NCBI RefSeq assembly: GCF_000189635.1
Contig: NW_002476495.1
Span: 124,001-188,000 of the forward strand
Origin: Tetrahymena thermophila SB210
Taxonomy: Eukaryota > Ciliophora > Oligohymenophorea > Hymenostomatida > Tetrahymenidae
Reading direction: 5' to 3'
Length of the DNA stretch: 64,000 nt
Each line of letters begins with the position of its first letter. The stretch's first letter is position 1. Below are positions 24,001 to 36,039 of this stretch, one piece after another. A model generated the notes under the pieces. It made no database searches. It was not told where the DNA came from and was given only the letters and a program-made list of their open reading frames with translations. The position numbers and the translations under genes were made by a program.

Positions 24001-26393
24001 TCATTGAGAGACATGCTGATATTCTTGTTAAACTAAAGTAAGACGGTACATTGGATGCCATAGAATACAACCAATCCCCAAAACATGAGGCTAATAATAA
24101 CAGCATTTTATCATCAAATAATAGTCTTTAATCTTCTTTTGATCTTGCTAGCACTTTAGATGATTCATTCGAAGCTGTCAACAAAAGCAAGCTAACTCAA
24201 GTAAAGCTTTAAAAAAGAAACATAAAATTCGATGAAAGCGAGGGAGATTTAGAGAAAGTGATACAAATAAGAAGAAGAAACTCAATACAGTAATGCAAAT
24301 TCAAGCAAACATTTGACCTATTCTAGTAATACACGAAGGAGGATATCTAAGGTAGAAAGTATTTAGTACTTGCCACTTTGAGTGTTTTTATCTACAGCAT
24401 ACTTGATTTGGCCTAAACTCAAGTATTAAAATACTGGGATAGCAAGTTGTTTTCCTAAAACACATACATCTTTACTCTTATTTTCATTCTTCTGCTAGAT
24501 AATGCTGGTTAATGTCTTAGAAAATACTTCATTGATGTACTATGCCTTGTATCTTCAAAGAAAATCCACCAAGAAATCACTGATATAACTCTTAAATCTC
24601 ACTATCAACTCTACATCAATCAAACTGTTACACCATCCAAAATCTAAGATATTCTTTCTATATAAATTTCCAACCTAGACCATAAGCTCAACCTACAAAT
24701 ACCAGCATTCTACTTCTACTTCTTTGGTATCATAAGTAATATTTTTTTAATTAATTTTTTTATTCTACTAAAATAAATAATACAATCAACATTAATTTTT
24801 TAAGTATCTTTTCTAATTGTATTTATTATCAAAATAAAATTTGTCAAACATATTAAAATTATATTTTATTAATATAGTTAATGTCCTCTTAAGCTTGATG
24901 GGAACAAAAGAACCTTCTATTTTGATAGCTATGTGCACCTATCTTTATTTTGGATACAAAATAGCCTAAAAGAATGTAGAGGATTTAAAGCAAATCTAAA
25001 AGAAATTGAAAGAATTAAGCGGACCTCTAATAAACTATAGCAATCAATGCTTACAAGGTCTTTGCTATATTAGAGCCTATGGAATCTAATAGTTTATCTT
25101 AAATGAATATGTTCATCTATAGGAAAATTAATAATTGTGGAGAGACATATAAATTAAAAAGAAATTCTATCATGATCTTTTTATAAGCTCATTTGGATTT
25201 ATGTTCAATCTCTTTTCTTTCTTCTTTACTTTATAGAGTGATGACCCTTTATCAATAGGTCCAAAAATTACATTTGCAATTAACATAGACTTTTACATTA
25301 TCAGTTTGGTTAAATCAATTAATGAAATTTAAGACTCTATGCAATCATATCAGAAATGCAATGATTTCCTAAAAGAGATTAAGTCTTTTAACGATTTGAC
25401 AAATTTATAATAAGAAGAATAAAAAAATAAAATTTAAACTCCATCAGACAATAAAATAGAGATTAAAGGAGGACTTAAATTTGTCAATTTCACTGCAGAA
25501 TATGTCTAACAGTAAAAAGCCCTAAAAAATTTGAACATCAGCATATCTCCAGGAGAAAAGGTGTGTATTGTTGGTAGAACTGGTTCAGGAAAATCAACAA
25601 TCTTGCTATCTATCTTAGATCTTTTATACCACACTTCAGGAGTAAATAAAATATAATATCATAAATATATTTTTTAACTTAAATTTATCTTTTGAAATAA
25701 TTCAGAAAGTGCTATTTGATGACATGGAACTTGGCGGCGGATAAATAAGAGATAACATATCTATCATAATGCAAGATAGTATCGTATTTGAAGGCACTGT
25801 AAAATAAAATATAGACCCTCTTGACAAATATACAAACGAAGAATTGCTTGACCTCATCAAGAAACTGGAATTAGATGATATTCTTACAATGAATCATCTT
25901 AGTTTAGACACTCATCTAGAAGAATCAGGAAAGAATCTATCATAGGGAGAAAAATAAGTAATTTCTCTAGTTAGAGCATTAATCTAATAGAGAAAAATTA
26001 TACTGTTTGATGAAGCAAACTCAAGTATTGATGAAAAAAATGAAAATATCTTATAGAACTTTTTGTTCAAAACTAAATCTACCGTAAATAAAATTTACTT
26101 AATATCATTAATTATTATTATATCAACAAATTTGAATAAGATAATTTTAGTCAATAAAGAAATTATTTCATGAATATCAATGAAATTTATTACTTTCTAA
26201 AATTATAACAAAACTTTATTAATAATTTAAATATTAAAAATAGGTTATATTTATTGCTCACAAAATTACAAATGTTATGAACTTCGACAGAGTGATCTTC
26301 CTCAATTAAGGAGAAATTCTAGAATAAGGAAGCCCAAAAGAGTTGCTTGATAACTCATAATCGCATTTCTATAGTTTATATCACCATCTTTGA
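21043..26393 (+). CDS. ABCC-family ABC transporter
   Basis: Six exons (21043-21280, 21526-21964, 22838-24735, 24878-25641, 25706-26083, 26244-26393) join in phase to 1288 residues, with the layout TMD1-NBD1-TMD2-NBD2. NBD1 has Walker A GPTACGKS (about 470), signature LSGGQKQR (about 551) and Walker [17 protein letters not shown]2 has Walker [10 protein letters not shown] (about 1090), signature LSQGEKQ (about 1189), Walker [13 protein letters not shown] and H-loop IFIAHK. The short N-terminus and the TMD2 motif QTQVLKYW fit the MRP/CFTR (ABCC) subfamily without a TMD0. It probably exports organic anions or conjugates across a membrane. NBD1 has Asp in place of the catalytic Glu and Asn where the H-loop His should be, so only the NBD2 site should hydrolyse ATP well. 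Frames upstream of 21043 stay open, so the exact start is uncertain. Intron 2 is unusually long (873 nt). Confidence 0.93.
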
Positions 26394-27972
26394 TCTACCT
26401 TAATCTTTTTTATAAAACTACTAATTTCAATTAAAAGATCAAAATAAAATCAACTTATTCAAATTAAATATCTACTAACATCAAATAATCGTACACATCA
26501 GCTAGAATTAACTCAAATAAATTTATTTAATCTTTTTATTCATGTATTTTATCAATTATATATTTATATTTATTCATTTGCAAAAATATTCAAATGCAAA
26601 ATATGCTTGCGATCATATTATTAAATAAAAACTAATTCAAATATTTATTTAATTTAAAAATTTTTATTGTAAGATTTCTTCTTCACACAACAATATCTAA
26701 AAGCAGACAATTATTTTAATCAAGATAATAAATTAATTAATTAATCGTGTTTGTTAGTAACTACGAATATTAATTTGATTTGTTAATTATAACAAACGCA
26801 ACTTGGATTAAATATTAAACTTGATAGAATATTATTTATGATTTTCAAAAATTTAATTAAAAATGAAAAAAAACTTTAATTACTTTCTTAATAAGACACT
26901 TTTTTAGTATAAAATAAATATTTTATCTAATAAGTTATCTATCTATCTTTGCTTTTTTTCAGTCACCACGATTATTAATCAAAAATGGATTAACTATATT
27001 TAAAAGATAAATAAATAATAATTCAATAATTTATAACAATTTTCTTTTTTGCGCCAATACGAATAAAATTAGAATCAAGAATAACTTTAAAACTTATAAA
27101 AGTATTTTTTTTTTTTTCCTAAAAAGCTTTTTTGTGATAACTTTTTTATCTTACAATTATTGTCATCAAATATTAAAATGAACTTAGAGATTAACTAATG
27201 TAGTTCAATCTTTTTAAATGGTAATTTTAATTCTATAAAATGATTATTTTTATAAAAAACTAGATTTCATGTGCTATAAAATTTTCTTTAATTTGTTTAA
27301 CAAATTTGGTCTATTGCTCTAAAATTTAGATGTTATGGAATAGCGGCAAATTTTAATAAATGCTTTTTTTTAGTCAAAATTTAATATATTTTGCTTGCCA
27401 GTCCATTCACTATTAATTAAAAATAGAAGAATGACAGAAAAAAAAGCAAAGAAAGAAGTTCTAAAAAAAGATTGAGATCTATCTATCTATCTATCTATAC
27501 TTCTTTAGTTATATTGAGAATAGAAAGGGAAAGCGAGTATTAATTAATCTGATTAACTAATAAAAAATAAATAATAATATTTGCATTTAATTAGAAAGAA
27601 AGTGATTATCAAAATATTTGAGGATTAGCTAGGAAAAGCAAGGAGAAAAATAAATAAACAAGCAAATAAAGAAATATATTAGATTTATCCACCTATAAGC
27701 TTTTCTAAGACTTCCTATACAAACGTGCACTCTAGCAATAATTATTAATCTTTTATTTATTCAATCAGTGCTTTCTTTTAATCAATAGATAATTTAGAAT
27801 ATTTGGAGTTTAAAGAAAATTTGAAATTAACATAAAGTATATATATATCATCAGCATAGTCATCGTCTGAAAGTTGTTTTATTCACTTGTAGGACAACAA
27901 ACTCTATTACAGAACTAGCTGAAATAAAAATTTCATAAATTTGTTACTAAAACTAGTATTTTTTAAGAAGAA
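26394..27972. other. intergenic; CTAT microsatellite
   Basis: About 1.6 kb of AT-rich DNA downstream of the ABC transporter and upstream of the B-box gene. A short (CTAT)n run lies at about 27478-27497. No gene or structured RNA was recognised. The last 200 bp are probably the leader of the B-box gene. Confidence 0.5.
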
Positions 27973-29634
27973 ATGAACGAGGCTGAAGAAGATGAAAGAT
28001 GTGCTAAACACAAGATATTTTTAAATGCTGTTTGTCTAACTTGTAACAATATGAAATGTTGTTATAAGTGCTTCAATGTTAACAACTCTCATTTTAACCA
28101 CAACTCCTTGTTTTTAAGTGAGTGTGACTAATATTATTCCGATGATATGTAGATTATTTAAGAATAACCATCCAGCTAATTTGATGATTAGAATTAGTTA
28201 AAAGAAAAGAAAAAGGTGTTTAGCAAGTAGTTAATCAATAAGGCAAACTAAGATAGTTCATCAAATCTTACAAATCAAATTAAGACATACAGAATGCAAA
28301 TTGACGATTTATGCAAGCAAATCACTGAATAAGTTTGGAACTATAGACAAAAATTCATTTAGTATATGGACTCAAAGCTAAAAGAGTATAATGCATTTAT
28401 ACAAGTGGAATAGGGATCACAAATAACTTCTGAAATGATTATTATGAGAAATGAGTTAGAGAATTTCATCAATAGCTTGAAAAATCAGATTAAGAGTATT
28501 GATACTTAGAATTAGCAAAAATAAAACGAAGTATAGCCACTACCATGCAGTTGCAGCTAAGCAATTTCAATAATAAACAATAACTACTCTCAAAATAATG
28601 CATTCACTCATTTTAACAATGGAAATTACTTCACCAACGATGAAGATTTACCACTATTTTCTAATTCTTCTCCATCTTGCTATTCTATTTCATATTCTTG
28701 CTCATCATCAAGCGCATCTTCTCCATCTCCATCTTCTTATTCATCATCTTCTCCCTATTACTATAACTCCTACCAAACTCAAAAAATAATTTAGAACCAG
28801 TATCATCCAAACACAATATTTAGCTAAAAGCATCATTAAAGAAACAATGAATAAATGTTATCATAGTAGTTTACAGAAAAAAATGCTATGAATAATCTCT
28901 GCAATCAAATGCATTTTAATATCTACGAAATGCAATACCACCAACATCTGTCTACCTGCCCTAACTACTAACTGCAAAAGCAAATTAGTGAAAATCAAAT
29001 GCAAATCTATTCTTAGGCTATATAATAAAAATCTATTTAGAACTAGATAGAACCCAAGTAACTAAGTTAAATATTTATTATTCTGACTAATGGGAAAAGC
29101 TTACCATTATAATTCAATATTTCCTCTTCTGTCCTATAAATAAAAATCCTTATTTTTGAAAAAACCGGAGTTCCACCTCTAGAACAAAAGCTCTTTTACT
29201 ACACAAAGGAACTTCATAATTATACAGCTATGAAGGAATATTAGATTCCTCGAGACTGCTCAATTAAGTTATATATAAGATCTTTTTATCAATAGCTATA
29301 GAGTATTTCTAAAAATCAATCAACTTAAAATACAAAATCTTACGATGACAGTTTCGATTCCTCAAATTAATAATTTTCTTTATAATTTAACAAGCAGTTT
29401 AAAAATAATTAAAACTAAATTGAAAGTTAATTTAATTTGATATAATCACATTGTGACGACTTTGATTTTGATAATACGTCTATGATCCCTGATTCCCAAT
29501 GCTTAAATAGTACCAAAAAGATGTCTTTCCAAAACAATCAATAACAAAACTCTTATTTAGATAAAAATTAAACAATGAATAGCTTTTTTTATGAAAATAA
29601 TTCAAATCAATAAAACATTTTTATTTACTCTTGA
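27973..29634 (+). CDS. B-box zinc finger protein with ubiquitin-like domain
   Basis: An intron-free frame of 553 residues. A single B-box-like finger sits at residues 10-48: CAKH, then CLTC, CCYKC and a His pair (HFNHN). The middle (about 60-190) is Gln/Lys-rich and helical, likely coiled-coil. Residues 225-262 are an almost pure Ser/Pro/Tyr run. Residues about 362-433 resemble ubiquitin: QIFIILTNGKSLPLQF, then IKILIFEKTGVPPLEQKLFY and a hydrophobic IKLYIRSF end. That follows the beta-grasp order, including the Gly-Ile/Val-Pro-Pro turn. It lacks a C-terminal Gly-Gly, so it cannot be conjugated. There is no RING finger, unlike TRIM proteins. It may be a proteasome or ubiquitin-pathway adaptor; this is inference only. 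Confidence 0.82.
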
Positions 29635-30959
29635 TGATAGAAACAGAAAATTTAAAGGAATTATCATAAAATTAATATTTTAGGGCCTACTTGCAAACAA
29701 AACCACCCACGCACACATTAGATAGCTAAAGAACTAAAACCCTCAAAAATAAATAATTTTAATAACAATTTTATAATTAATTGCTCAATATTTGAAAAAA
29801 TAAATTAGGTGAATTGTTTTTCAAACTTTTATATATTCTAAGATTAAAAAGATAATCTTTAAAATCCAAAACTAAGCAAATAAGTTAGCTGAAAATATAT
29901 TTAAGTAATTATGAACTTAATTTGCTAGATAGATTACAGATTAAATTAGAAATAAACATACCTATTTATAACTAGAGTTAATAAATACCAAAAATTAAGC
30001 AAATTAATTTAAAAAAGAAGAGTTTTTAAAAATATTCTCAAACAAAAAACAAATAAACTATGTAAATATAATTAAATAAATTGGTTCACATATTTCAATT
30101 CAATTATTACACATATATCCATCCATCCATCAATACATTCATCAATATTCTTATTAATTATCATTTTTTCTAATATATGATACATATATTTCTAATTTAT
30201 ATTAACAATTTTATTCATATTAAACTAACTCTTATTTATTTTTAAAGATCTTTAATAATTTAATTTTTTTAAATTTATGTTTATAGTTTTGTTCTTTAAA
30301 GATATTTTTTTATATTGAATACATTGATTTATTGTTATAAAAGTATTTTAAATCCTTTTATTTGTTTGATTAAATACTATTTTAAAGAATAAATAATAAT
30401 ATCAATCACAATCTAATCCTTTTTGCATATTATTTCATTATTTTAGTATTAATTTTTGAGTATTTCTCTCTTTTAGAATTTAAATAAATTTATTATTTAT
30501 ATGTTTACTATTTCTATTTTATCATTAAATTTATTATTTAAGGCATTTTTGCTGTTTTTATTTTTAATTTTATTTGCTGCTTTAACATTTAATAGTAATT
30601 ATTATTCCAAAACTTTTTATTTAATAGCATAAAATCTTTTTAATTAACATTGTTGTTTTATATATAAGTATTTATACTGTTTTAATATCGATTATTTTAT
30701 TTAAATTTTAGAGTGTTATTTACACATATTTTTTTGTGTTTAAAAATATTAAATATTTATTAATGAAAAATTTTAACTTTTAAAGATGTAATTTCATTTT
30801 TAAGATAAATTAAGATGATATGAAAATTATTTGAAAAACTATTTTTTATATTTTGATTAAAGATAATAAAATTATTAATCTATCTATTAAGTATTAACAA
30901 ATGCTTGAGAAATATAAAAAACCTAATTTAAAAATAATCAAATTCTAATTAACAATCTT
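29635..30959. other. intergenic between convergent genes
   Basis: AT-rich spacer separating the 3' ends of the B-box gene (plus) and the hydrolase gene (minus). A short (ATCC)n-like run occurs at about 30117-30145. No gene was seen. Polyadenylation signals cannot be distinguished from the AT background. Confidence 0.5.
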
Positions 30960-31908
30960 TCATTTTAATAATTGCTAAAAGAATTCAACAGTTTCTTTGA
31001 ATGCAGCTGCTGCAGCTTATGGTTAATATGTTTTAGATTCTTTTCTCATAAAGGCATGTCCTGCTTAGGGGTATGTTCTTTTTTTAATTTATTAAAAGAA
31101 TTATATTTGTGTTAACTAAAAGAGATAGATAGATATCTTGAAGATTTAAATAAATTTTATTACCTTAATCTAAAGTCTACTGAGGCTTCATGTGCTTTTA
31201 ACTTTAAAGCTTTGGCACTTTCAACATCTGAGAATCCAACCATACTATCATCTTCACCAAAGTGAGCGAGAACAGGAACTCTAATGTTAGTAACAGGGAA
31301 TGTTTATTGATCGCAAATACCATAAAAAGGGCTTCCACAAGAAAAACCCTCAATTGCAGAGAGACTTGCTAATGTCAATGCTCCGCCCATACAAAAACCT
31401 ATAATTATTTTTTAAATTTAAAATGAATTGAAATAAAATATAAAATGAATAGTGTCATAGCATCTAAAATGTAATTAGTACCTGTGATTCCGACAGAAGT
31501 GCAACCCTGTAATTTTATAAGATACTATAAAGCGTGTGCAATATCTTCTATTGCTCCTTTCCAATCTAAACCAGTTAACAAATGTCCTGCTTCCTTTTTT
31601 TTAAATAAAATTCAATAGCTAAAATTCTTATAAATCAGAATATTTATTCAATGATTTACTTCATGGCTTTTAGCTACTTTTCCTCTATAAAGATCGGGAA
31701 CTAAAACTTTGAATCCTTAATGAGCAAATTCATCTGCTAATAAACAAATAGATTCATTCATACCCCACCACTCCTAAAGTACTATAAGTCCTTTCTTAGA
31801 AATCTAATTATGAGGAGATAAATAGCCTGGGCAATAACCTCTTGTTTAGGTGTTAAAAATCACATTGCTTGGCTTGCTAGTTGTTACTTTTTTATTGATG
31901 TCGTCCAT
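30960..31908 (-). CDS. dienelactone hydrolase family protein
   Basis: Four exons (31660-31908, 31482-31593, 31164-31398, 30960-31077) join in phase to 237 residues, normal for this alpha/beta-hydrolase family. The nucleophile elbow is GFCMGGA with Cys instead of Ser, as in dienelactone hydrolases. The acid lies in HFGEDDSMV and the histidine in YPQAGHAF, so the Cys-Asp-His triad is complete. The upstream LIVLQEWWGMNE and FKVLVPDLYRGK motifs also fit. In bacteria these enzymes open dienelactone rings; eukaryotic members are cytosolic carboxymethylenebutenolidase-like hydrolases of broader or unknown substrate range. There is no signal peptide. Confidence 0.93.
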
Positions 31909-34900
31909 TTAAATGAAATAATTAATATCTAGCTATATACCTACTTGTGTATCAAAACGATAAAAACTTTATTGAATTTAGTTGTTTCAAATTAATTATT
32001 ATAATAAAAAAAATCTTTGAGATAATATCTAATAAATATATTATTGTTAACAAAACACTGCATTTTTAATCACATAAATTAATTAAATACTAATTGAATT
32101 TTTATGTTTGTTTAATCAGAATTGTAAATTTAATGTTTTTAATAGAAATCAAATTATTTAAAATAATAAATATTTCAAGTATTTTTAACAATAGAAAAAT
32201 TTCATCAAAATAATAAGTCAGATAAATAAATACCAGTCAATCAATCAAAAAAATATATCAAATATATAATTTTATTGTTAAATTGGTAAGATAAATAACT
32301 TATTTTTTTAATTATTCATTGATATCTCTACACTTAAGGCCTTTTATATAAAATGAAATTATTTTCAAAAATGTAATATAATTTATTAAAAAACAATAAG
32401 AACATTTTTTAAAAGTTTTTTAAAAAATAATATTAATATGTTCATTAAAAAAATATAATTTTTGAAGTAAGCAGTGATGACAAAGAAATAAATTTTATAG
32501 TATTTTATTTTTTTAAAATTTGATTTGATATTTAAGTCTTATTGATTATAAAATAATTTTGTTTTTTTTATAGAAAATTAAATTTAAGATATTCATAATA
32601 TAAGACAAGCGTAATTAAATAAACCATAGTCTATTATTTTTAATTTATACTTTAAATTTAATTATTAACTTAATAAAAAACAAAATTCTTCTTTATATTA
32701 TACTTATCTATAGGTAGATCAGTATATAAATTAAATCTAGATAAAAAGATTGCTTTGTAATGTGAAAAAATAAATATTATACTTATAAGCATTAAGGGAA
32801 AAATGAATCTTTTGTTTATTATTTATACTTTAAAGACATTTTTTCCATCTTAATATTTTATTTAAATCACTTTTTAAATGTTGCTAAAAATTAATTTAGG
32901 TATATTTCTCAAGATAAATAATAAATAATCTCAAATTCATTTTTTTACTTTAAAGAAAGAAATATAATATTCCTTGATGCTTAAACTATTGATAAACTTC
33001 TAAATATTCATAATTATAAAAATAATTTATTAATAAAATAAAAATAAGAAAATTATTATTCTTAAAAATTTAATTATTAATTGATTATATTATTTATTAT
33101 CTATTTTTTATATTTTTACTAATTAAATAAATATCTCAAAAATTAATTATCAGATGGATCAAATTTATTTTAATATAAACGAACTTTTAGTATTCTTTGC
33201 TTTTTCTTGAGTTTTTCTTTCAATATAAAAATAATTTTTTTTGAATTAGGTTAATGATAGATTACATATTTTCGTAAGTTATAAACTAGTTGTAATTTTT
33301 ATATAGTCACTCGAGTAACTTACATTAATTAAAAACAAATTAAATTCAATTCAACGCTTGAATGTTAACTTGGTGATCAGATTATGATTTTAATTCTTGA
33401 ACATCCATAAATCCAAAAAAATAAGTTTACACCAAAAATTTTAAAAATAGATAGATATATACTGCGTTTTAAACGTAAACAAAATTATTATAAATTAACT
33501 GTTTGAAAAACAAAAAATTACATGATTAATTAAAAGATTTACAGTTAAATTAAATTAATTACATTTCTAAATTTCAATAAATATTTGCATTTTTTAATTG
33601 AATCATGATTTTTTAATTATTTTTAATATAATATGGCTAAGTATTATAAAAATTCAAAGCTATGTTGATATATATGGTTGATGATTATTCTAAGCTTATT
33701 TAATTCAATTTTTATGACACTTTCATAGACTATCTTATTTCATCTGATGGATATTAATGTGTAAAATGAAATTTTATCAATACCTATTTATGTAATTTAA
33801 GTAAAAGAGATTCAAGTATTATATTAATAAATCTACGAATTTATTTCTGTTTATATTTCTTTTTATATGCTTCAAGCAATTTATTACCAATAAAATAAAA
33901 AATCGATCTACTACCACCAAAACACGTAAAATATTAAAATACAATCAATATTAGGTTAATAAAAGCTTATTAATGGTTTTAAATGTATTTATTTAAAAAA
34001 ATTTTTTATTAATAATTTTACTCAAAGATACGAAAACAAAAGGCGCTAAATTAGAGTTTCTTATAATGTTAATTTAATTTAATCTATTCTAACTTTAAAT
34101 AAAATTTTAAATTGTAAAAAAAGCAGATTACTCTTTTTAAATTCTAAAAATAGTTTACAAAACTTGATGAATTAACTTTTACCTAGGGTAATCAAGTCAA
34201 ATAAGTTATTTTATTATCAATAAAGCAAGCAATAGGAAATAAATCATTAAAATCTGTAATTGAAATAACTATAATTCGAATCTATATCAAAATATGTAAT
34301 AAAAAAAAAAATCAGAATCTATGTAACACAATATTGAATGCTTGTATCAAAAAATTTAAAAATGACAAAATGATCAAAAAAATTGTGAAATTTTTATCAT
34401 AAAATATCAAAATCTCAATTTAATTAAAATAGTTCTGAATTTGAAGTCATAAAAGTGTAGAAAAGTTTTAATAAATATCAATAATTTATCATAATTTGTA
34501 AGTTGGCAAAATGAATTTGCTATTAATATATAATCCAAATATGTTCCCAATATATTTTTTATAAAGTAAATCTATGACTTCTCAATTTCAATCTTTAATA
34601 ATTCTTAATAATAACAAGACACTTATCTTTCTTTAAACAGATTTTGTGGAAATAAATCTTTAAATAAAGATTTATATTATAAAAAAACTATAAATAGAAA
34701 ATTTAAAGAGAAATTTTCTTTATTTATTTATTCTAAATTAAAGAGACGTAACAGAAAATAAAAATCAAACACATTAATTAAGTATCTCTTTTTATTTTTT
34801 TTTGTAAAATGGTTATTTTTTATTAAATGTGTGAATTTCTGTTTTATTTATTTGAAAAACATACATTTAATATTGCTTATTCTATTAAAGCTTACAAATT

Positions 34901-35601
34901 AATTGCTATTGGATTTAAGAAGTATACATAAAAAAATCTATTTAAAATTAAAGCAAAATATTAACAATAGATGAATTAGGTAATAATTATTTAGATTTTG
35001 GCTGTGCTAATACTAAAAAGAAATGTTTATAATTTAATTATAAATATTATTAATGAAAGGGATGTAAAAAATATTTTAAATGAAAGATTAATTGTTAAAA
35101 AAATTAAAATTGATATTAATTGTGTAACAATTTAAGAATTAGTTTTTTAAAAAAGCTAATTTAGTAAATTAAAGATTATAATAAAATTTACTCTATATTA
35201 TTATATAAATTAATTTTTATTGAGCCACTTTTCGAAATTAAGAAAATAAATATAGAAGAAGTTAAGATAAATAGATAGATGTTATTCAGTTGATTATTTT
35301 TTTGAAGAATGTAATAATTTCATTTACATAAATGTAAATATATAAATATTGATTATTATATAAAGATAGAATATTTACAATTGTTAAAATGTATTTATAT
35401 TAAGGTAAATTTTTATTACCAATCTTTTTAATTGATCGAGTTATTATTTATATAGATAGATATTCCTTTAGAGTTATTATAGTAATATGTGATAGTATAA
35501 ATAAAGTTGGTTTTTGCTTTGTTTGATTTTTAATTAATTTTTTCAATTTATAAACAGTTTTTAAATAATTAATACAGATCGATGTAATTCTTTTATTTTC
35601 C
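31909..35601. other. long gene-free AT-rich region
   Basis: About 3.7 kb with nothing I can support as a gene on either strand. The low complexity (poly-A, poly-T and ATAAAT repeats) is nearly unbroken. It carries the promoter of the hydrolase gene at its left end and the 3' side of the receiver-like gene at its right end. Confidence 0.55.
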
Positions 35602-36039
35602 TCAGTTTTAAACAATGAAGCTATAGAACTCATGCTTTGAGAGGTTTTCAATAAAGTTTCTCTCAGAAATTGGTTTCACCATTAAAATATCTGCTGAGCT
35701 TGTTTTATATTTTTATTGTGAAATAGCAGTGTTATTATTAAGGTAGAGCATAACAGGAATAGTAGGGATTAAAGTGAAAGCTTCGAGCTATTTAATTGCT
35801 TAGCTGATTTCTAATCCATTGAATTTTTCGGATCTCTCGCTGTCACCGTTGATTAAAATAATGTTTGGCTTAACTTTATGGATCATGTTGATAGCATGAG
35901 ATTGCTCTTCGGAGCTATAAACTCTTGTACTGGGTTCAAGCATTCCTTTGAATTAATTTATGTTACTTCTATCGTTGTCTATGATAAGAATGGTTTATCC
36001 ATTTAATTTCTTGATAATTTCTTTGTATTCAAAGCTCAT
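35602..36039 (-). CDS. degenerate response-regulator receiver-like protein
   Basis: An intron-free 145-residue frame, about the size of a stand-alone CheY-like receiver. The order of elements fits: TILIIDND at beta-1 (acidic pair reduced to Asp-Asn), a helix, KPNIILINGDSE at beta-3, NGLEISQAIKQL at the following helix, IPVMLYL at beta-4, and ADILMVKPISERNF with the conserved Lys-Pro. The residue right after beta-3, where the phosphorylated Asp should be, is Asn. The Thr/Ser at the end of beta-4 is replaced. If the fold is right, it should not be phosphorylated in the usual way. Similarity is moderate, so another Rossmann-like fold is possible. Confidence 0.65.
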
